Notes under the pieces: generated by a model
Told to the model about the DNA's origin: nothing
Database searches by the model: none
What the model saw: the letters and a program-made list of their open reading frames with translations, nothing else
Translations under genes and position numbers: made by a program
DNA from: JAWLDB01 sp041686915
GTDB taxonomy: Bacteria > Bacillota > UBA994 > UBA5500
Assembly: GCA_041686915.1 (NCBI GenBank)
Contig: JAWLDB010000010.1
Coordinates: forward strand, 1 to 34,284
Direction: 5' to 3'
Length of the DNA stretch: 34,284 nt
In this document: piece by piece, positions 31,319-34,284 of the stretch
Layout of the letters: each line of letters starts with the position of its first letter
How positions within the stretch are numbered: position 1 is the stretch's first letter

Positions 31319-32347
31319 ATGAACAGCAAAGTGGCCGTAATCGGTGCAGGCAGTTGGGGTACTGCTTTGGCAGCGGCGGTTTTAAGTAACAACTTTGAGC
31401 AGGTGAGTTTATGGTGCCGCAGGGAAGAACTGGCACGGGCCATCAATCACAGTAGGGAAAACGAAGAATATCTTCCAGGAGTAAAAATACCGGAGAATGT
31501 AATAGCCACCGCTTCACTGCAGCAGGCGATAGAAGACAAGGGTCTGCTGGTCTTTTCTGTGCCATCCGCTCACTTGCGGGGTGTATCGCAGGCAGTGTGT
31601 CCACTTATGAGCAAGGCCGATGTGGTTAACACTGCCAAAGGATTAGAACCAAAAACACTGCAAAGGCTGACTGAGGTGTTGGAGGAGGAACTGGGAAGTA
31701 AAGCAGAGAGTGTAGCAGTTCTTTCTGGCCCCAATCATGCTGAGGAAGTCGGGCTGGGGATGCCTTCTGCGACCGTAATAGCCGGTCCGGATGCAGATTC
31801 AGCCATGCGGTTGCAGGATGCTTTTATTACCCCAAATTTCCGGGTTTACACCAATACTGATGTGATCGGGGTTGAACTTGGGGGAGCGCTGAAGAACATT
31901 ATTGCCCTGGCGGCAGGAGTGGCTGACGGCATGGGCTTTGGGGATAACACGAAGGCCATGCTGATGACCAGGGGATTGTTCGAGATGGTGCGTCTCGGCA
32001 GGGCTTTAGGTGCAGATACCCGTACATTCTCAGGCCTGTCGGGCATTGGCGACTTGATTGCTACCTGCACCAGCAAGCATAGTCGCAATTGGAATGCCGG
32101 TTACAAGATAGGCCAGGGCCTAAGCCTGGAGCAGGTCTACGGCGGCACTCATATGGTGATTGAAGGCGCATTTGCCACCCAGGCAGCATATAGGCTATCC
32201 AAAAGGCTGAGTGTGGAGATGCCTTTGACCGAGGCGTTACATGGGGTGCTATTTGACCATAACTGTCCGGTAGATACGCTCAAGGACATGATGGGTAGGC
32301 TTAAGAAACACGAATACGAGCACCTTGCCTTTTCGGAACTGGAATAA
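31319..32347 (+). CDS. gpsA: Glycerol-3-phosphate dehydrogenase [NAD(P)+]
   Basis: Reduces dihydroxyacetone phosphate to sn-glycerol 3-phosphate, the backbone for phospholipids. The 342 residues show the dinucleotide-binding loop VIGAGSWGTA (8-16), VVNTAKGLE with Lys107, LSGPNHAEEV, the catalytic Lys192 in GGALKNIIALAAG, and GDNTKAMLMTRG. GGGGAG lies 13 bases before the ATG, rather far, and no better start is visible. It ends the DUF512-der-gpsA unit, with a terminator 18 bases past the stop. In many Clostridia gpsA is followed by spoIVA, as here. Confidence 0.97.
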   Translation: MNSKVAVIGAGSWGTALAAAVLSNNFEQVSLWCRREELARAINHSRENEEYLPGVKIPENVIATASLQQAIEDKGLLVFSVPSAHLRGVSQAVCPLMSKADVVNTAKGLEPKTLQRLTEVLEEELGSKAESVAVLSGPNHAEEVGLGMPSATVIAGPDADSAMRLQDAFITPNFRVYTNTDVIGVELGGALKNIIALAAGVADGMGFGDNTKAMLMTRGLFEMVRLGRALGADTRTFSGLSGIGDLIATCTSKHSRNWNAGYKIGQGLSLEQVYGGTHMVIEGAFATQAAYRLSKRLSVEMPLTEALHGVLFDHNCPVDTLKDMMGRLKKHEYEHLAFSELE

Positions 32348-32365
32348 ATGTAGTGAACGCAGCAT

Positions 32366-32407
32366 AGGCTCTCTTGATGTCGGTAGACACGGAGAGCCTT
32401 GTTTTTT
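32366..32407 (+). terminator. Intrinsic terminator after gpsA
   Basis: An 8-bp outer stem (AGGCTCTC / GAGAGCCT) encloses a small inner hairpin (TGTC GGTA GACA), then TG and TTTTTT. It is a two-tier hairpin with a good U-tract. Confidence 0.85.
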
Positions 32408-32462
32408 GCCCTCAAAACTACCATTTCCCGCAATCAAGTTGAGGTCTTTTTTGCAAGACAAG

Positions 32463-32490
32463 GCATATAGCTTTTAAGGGCTCATATATA
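32463..32490 (+). promoter_or_regulatory. Candidate sigma-E promoter of spoIVA
   Basis: GCATATA (32463-32469) matches the -35 consensus KMATATT at six of seven bases. CATATATA (32483-32490) matches the -10 CATACAnT at six of eight, with a 13-base spacer. In B. subtilis spoIVA is transcribed by sigma-E in the mother cell. This would leave a leader of about 135 bases. The region is A+T-rich, so the match could be partly chance. Confidence 0.45.
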
Positions 32491-32634
32491 TGTATTAGCC
32501 AAGCCTTGCCCATCTGCATCCACAGGATCAGGCTGCCACCAAAGTTTCATACCAAATTACCGGGGAGGGATGCCGGGCGGCTCGAGAGATTTCCATCAAT
32601 CGACGTCTGAGGCTGAAAAGGAGGGAAGAGCGTT

Positions 32635-34110
32635 TTGGATAAGTTTAACCTGCTACAAGACATCGCAGAACGTACCGGCGGAGATATCTACTTAGGTATA
32701 GTCGGGCCTGTACGAACCGGTAAGTCCACATTCATCAAGAAGTTCATGGAACAGATGGTCCTGCCTAACATCGCGGATGAGAATGACCGCGAGCGGACCA
32801 AGGATGCCCTGCCTCAGAGCGGGGCTGGGCGCACAATCATGACGGCAGAACCCAAGTTCGTTCCAGACGAAGCAGTGGAGCTCCAAATCGACAATATCAG
32901 CTTGAAGGTGCGCATGGTTGATTGTGTAGGCTACGTTGTCAAAGGCGCACGTGGATACACAGAAGAAGAGGGCCCACGCATGGTGCTTACGCCATGGGAT
33001 GAACAGCCCATCCCCTTCGAGCAAGCTGCTGAGATTGGAACCCGCAAGGTCATTACTGACCATTCGACCATTGGCGTGGTAGTAACTACTGATGGTTCCA
33101 TTGCTGACATCCCGCGCGAGAACTACGTGGCAGCTGAAGAACGGGTAATCAGCGAACTGCAGGCTATAGGGAAACCGTTTATTATCCTGCTCAACAGTGC
33201 CAGCCCATTCTCTAATGAGACAATGCTACTGAAGGAAGAGCTAGAGAGCAAATATCAGGCAGCAGTAGTGCCTTTGGATTGCACAAAGCTGAATGAAACA
33301 GACATCCGGGGCATTATGCGTGAGATCCTGTATGAGTTCCCGGTAAACCAGGTTAGCGTCAACCTGCCTTCATGGGTAGAAGTACTGGAGAAAGGCCACT
33401 GGTTACGTCGCAAATTGGAGGACGTGGTCCGCGAGGGTGTGGTGAAAGTCAAACGCTTGCGGGAGATTGATTTACTTATTGAGTCGCTGAGCGAATGCGA
33501 CGCCATTTCTGAAGTAATCATGGAGACTGTGGAACTCGGCACAGGCACGGCTCGTGTGTCTGTGAATGCGCCAGAGCATCTCTACTACGAAATGCTCAGC
33601 GAAGCAGCCAACTTGGAGATTACCGGACAGGACGTGTTGCTAAAGCTGGTTAAGGAGTATTCTGTAGCGAAGCGAGAATACGACAAAATCAAGGATGCAG
33701 CGCGTGACGCTCGTAATACTGGGTATGGCATAGTGCCTCCTAGCTTGGATGACATGGTGCTTGACGAGCCGGAGATCATACGGCAAGGCAACCGCTTCGG
33801 CGTCAGGCTGCGGGCAGCTGCGCCAGCCTATCATATGATCCGCGTTGACGTTGAGTCCGAAGTAGCGCCAATCATCGGTACTGAAAAGCAAAGCGAAGAG
33901 TTGGTCAAGTACTTGATCGATGAATTCGAGTCAAACCCCGAAAAACTGTGGGAGTCTAACATCTTCGGTAAGTCTCTGCACAACCTGGTGCGGGAAGGCA
34001 TTCAGAACAAGCTACTCAGAATGCCGGATAACGCTCAGGAGAAGTTGCGCGAGACACTGCAGAAGATCGTAAACGAGGGCAGTGGCGGTTTGATCGCCAT
34101 TATCCTGTAA
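32635..34110 (+). CDS. spoIVA: Stage IV sporulation protein A (coat basement ATPase)
   Basis: Mother-cell ATPase that polymerises on the forespore surface and forms the base of the spore coat. It is also needed for cortex assembly. The 491 residues equal the B. subtilis length of 492 within one. The start reads DKFNLLQDIAERTGGDIYLG, then the Walker A motif GPVRTGKST at 24-32, the LPQSGAGRTIMTAEPKFVP block, and a C-terminal domain ending GGLIAIIL, identical to the known C-terminus used for membrane targeting with SpoVM. The start is TTG at 32635, with AAGGAGGG nine bases upstream. It is a single-gene unit with its own upstream region of about 225 bases after the gpsA terminator. Confidence 0.98.
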   Translation: MDKFNLLQDIAERTGGDIYLGIVGPVRTGKSTFIKKFMEQMVLPNIADENDRERTKDALPQSGAGRTIMTAEPKFVPDEAVELQIDNISLKVRMVDCVGYVVKGARGYTEEEGPRMVLTPWDEQPIPFEQAAEIGTRKVITDHSTIGVVVTTDGSIADIPRENYVAAEERVISELQAIGKPFIILLNSASPFSNETMLLKEELESKYQAAVVPLDCTKLNETDIRGIMREILYEFPVNQVSVNLPSWVEVLEKGHWLRRKLEDVVREGVVKVKRLREIDLLIESLSECDAISEVIMETVELGTGTARVSVNAPEHLYYEMLSEAANLEITGQDVLLKLVKEYSVAKREYDKIKDAARDARNTGYGIVPPSLDDMVLDEPEIIRQGNRFGVRLRAAAPAYHMIRVDVESEVAPIIGTEKQSEELVKYLIDEFESNPEKLWESNIFGKSLHNLVREGIQNKLLRMPDNAQEKLRETLQKIVNEGSGGLIAIIL

Positions 34111-34129
34111 CAGGGCATATCTTGGCTAC

Positions 34130-34168
34130 GAAGCACATCCTGCCTGGATTGGCAGGATGTGCTTCTTT
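34130..34168 (+). terminator. Intrinsic terminator after spoIVA
   Basis: A 15-bp perfect stem (GAAGCACATCCTGCC / GGCAGGATGTGCTTC) with a six-base loop is followed by a short TTT tract. The stem is very stable and the U-tract weak. Confidence 0.85.
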
Positions 34169-34185
34169 CATGCCAGTTTCTACAC

Positions 34186-34214
34186 TTGCTTAAGTAAAGG
34201 GCGTGTTGTATAAT
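34186..34214 (+). promoter_or_regulatory. Vegetative promoter of the tRNA-Pro gene
   Basis: TTGCTT (34186-34191) and a perfect TATAAT (34209-34214) are 17 bases apart. The tRNA begins 11 bases past the -10 box, as expected for a stable-RNA promoter with a short leader. Confidence 0.82.
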
Positions 34215-34224
34215 AATCAAGCAA

Positions 34225-34284
34225 CGGGCTGTGGCGCAGTTTGGCTAGCGCGCTTGACTGGGGGTCAAGAGGTCGCAGGTTCAA
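34225..34284 (+). tRNA. tRNA-Pro (anticodon GGG), 3' end outside window
   Basis: The first 60 bases of a tRNA, cut in the T loop. The acceptor 5' strand is CGGGCTG (34225-34231). The D stem is GCGC / GCGC (34234-34237 and 34248-34251). The anticodon stem is CTTGA / TCAAG, closing the loop CTGGGGG with anticodon GGG at 34260-34262. GCAGGTTCAA starts the T arm. A first base C in the acceptor is usual for bacterial tRNA-Pro. The 3' acceptor strand, CCA status and any following tRNA genes cannot be seen. Confidence 0.93.

Noticed and set aside
32570..32700. Small upstream frame (42 codons) beginning ATG at 32570 and overlapping the spoIVA start
   Set aside because: The purine-rich GGGGAGGG abuts the ATG without spacing, and the frame has no coding character. 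Kept only as part of the leader.
969..34284. CRISPR arrays, insertion sequences, riboswitch or T-box leaders
   Set aside because: No spaced direct repeats, transposase frames, terminal inverted repeats or recognisable leader motifs seen on reading the gaps.

Overview
The window looks like chromosome from an endospore-forming, single-membrane Firmicute of the Clostridia/Peptococcia type. The nearest picture is the Peptococcaceae/Desulfotomaculum group, but that is inferred from gene content and order, not from a database search. Signs are the sporulation loci (spoIIAA-spoIIAB-sigF, spoVAC-AD-AE, dacB-spmA-spmB, ytfJ, spoIIP, spoIVA), strong purine-rich Shine-Dalgarno sites, frequent TTG/GTG starts, an IspH-S1 fusion typical of Clostridia, and a DHH-CBS-poly(A)-polymerase-type fusion. 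Base composition looks close to 50% G+C by eye. I find no insertion sequence, prophage gene, CRISPR array or rRNA.

Layout. 1-968 (minus strand): N-terminal part of a peptide/nickel-type ABC substrate-binding lipoprotein, cut by the window edge. Everything else is on the plus strand. 1314-4715: xerD-deoB-pdp (chromosome dimer resolution, nucleoside salvage), ended by a terminator. 4788-7801: dacF, then a separately promoted spoIIAA-spoIIAB-sigF unit. 7904-8359: a tiny membrane protein overlapping a dodecin gene. 8413-10335: spoVAC-spoVAD-spoVAE. 10358-15020: DHH-CBS-nucleotidyltransferase fusion, M50 protease, scpA, scpB. 15134-16261: DUF2953 protein and ytfJ. 16340-18707: dacB-spmA-spmB. 18823-19313: ridA. 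19386-22229: rluB, comFB-like gene, orphan metal-receptor-like protein, unknown anchored protein, aroH. 22342-25756: cmk, plsC, ispH-rpsA fusion. 25844-28618: DUF1614, spoIIP and two small DUF3189-type genes joined by 4-base overlaps. 28657-32407: PDZ/DUF512 protein, der, gpsA from a strong promoter. 32635-34168: spoIVA. 34225-34284: start of tRNA-Pro(GGG).

How they fit. The sporulation genes cover successive stages: forespore sigma factor and its anti-sigma/anti-anti-sigma pair, engulfment hydrolase (SpoIIP), coat basement ATPase (SpoIVA), cortex and core dehydration (DacB, DacF, SpmA/B), DPA uptake (SpoVA) and germination (YtfJ). They are interleaved with housekeeping genes for tRNA 3'-end synthesis, chromosome condensation, pseudouridylation, phospholipid synthesis (PlsC, GpsA), isoprenoid synthesis (IspH), translation (S1) and ribosome assembly (Der). 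The most interesting points are an internal ribosome-binding site inside the ispH-rpsA fusion, a probable CTG start in a chain of translationally coupled genes around spoIIP, a conserved sequence element upstream of both ridA and cmk, and a dodecin plus micro-membrane-protein pair between sigF and spoVA.
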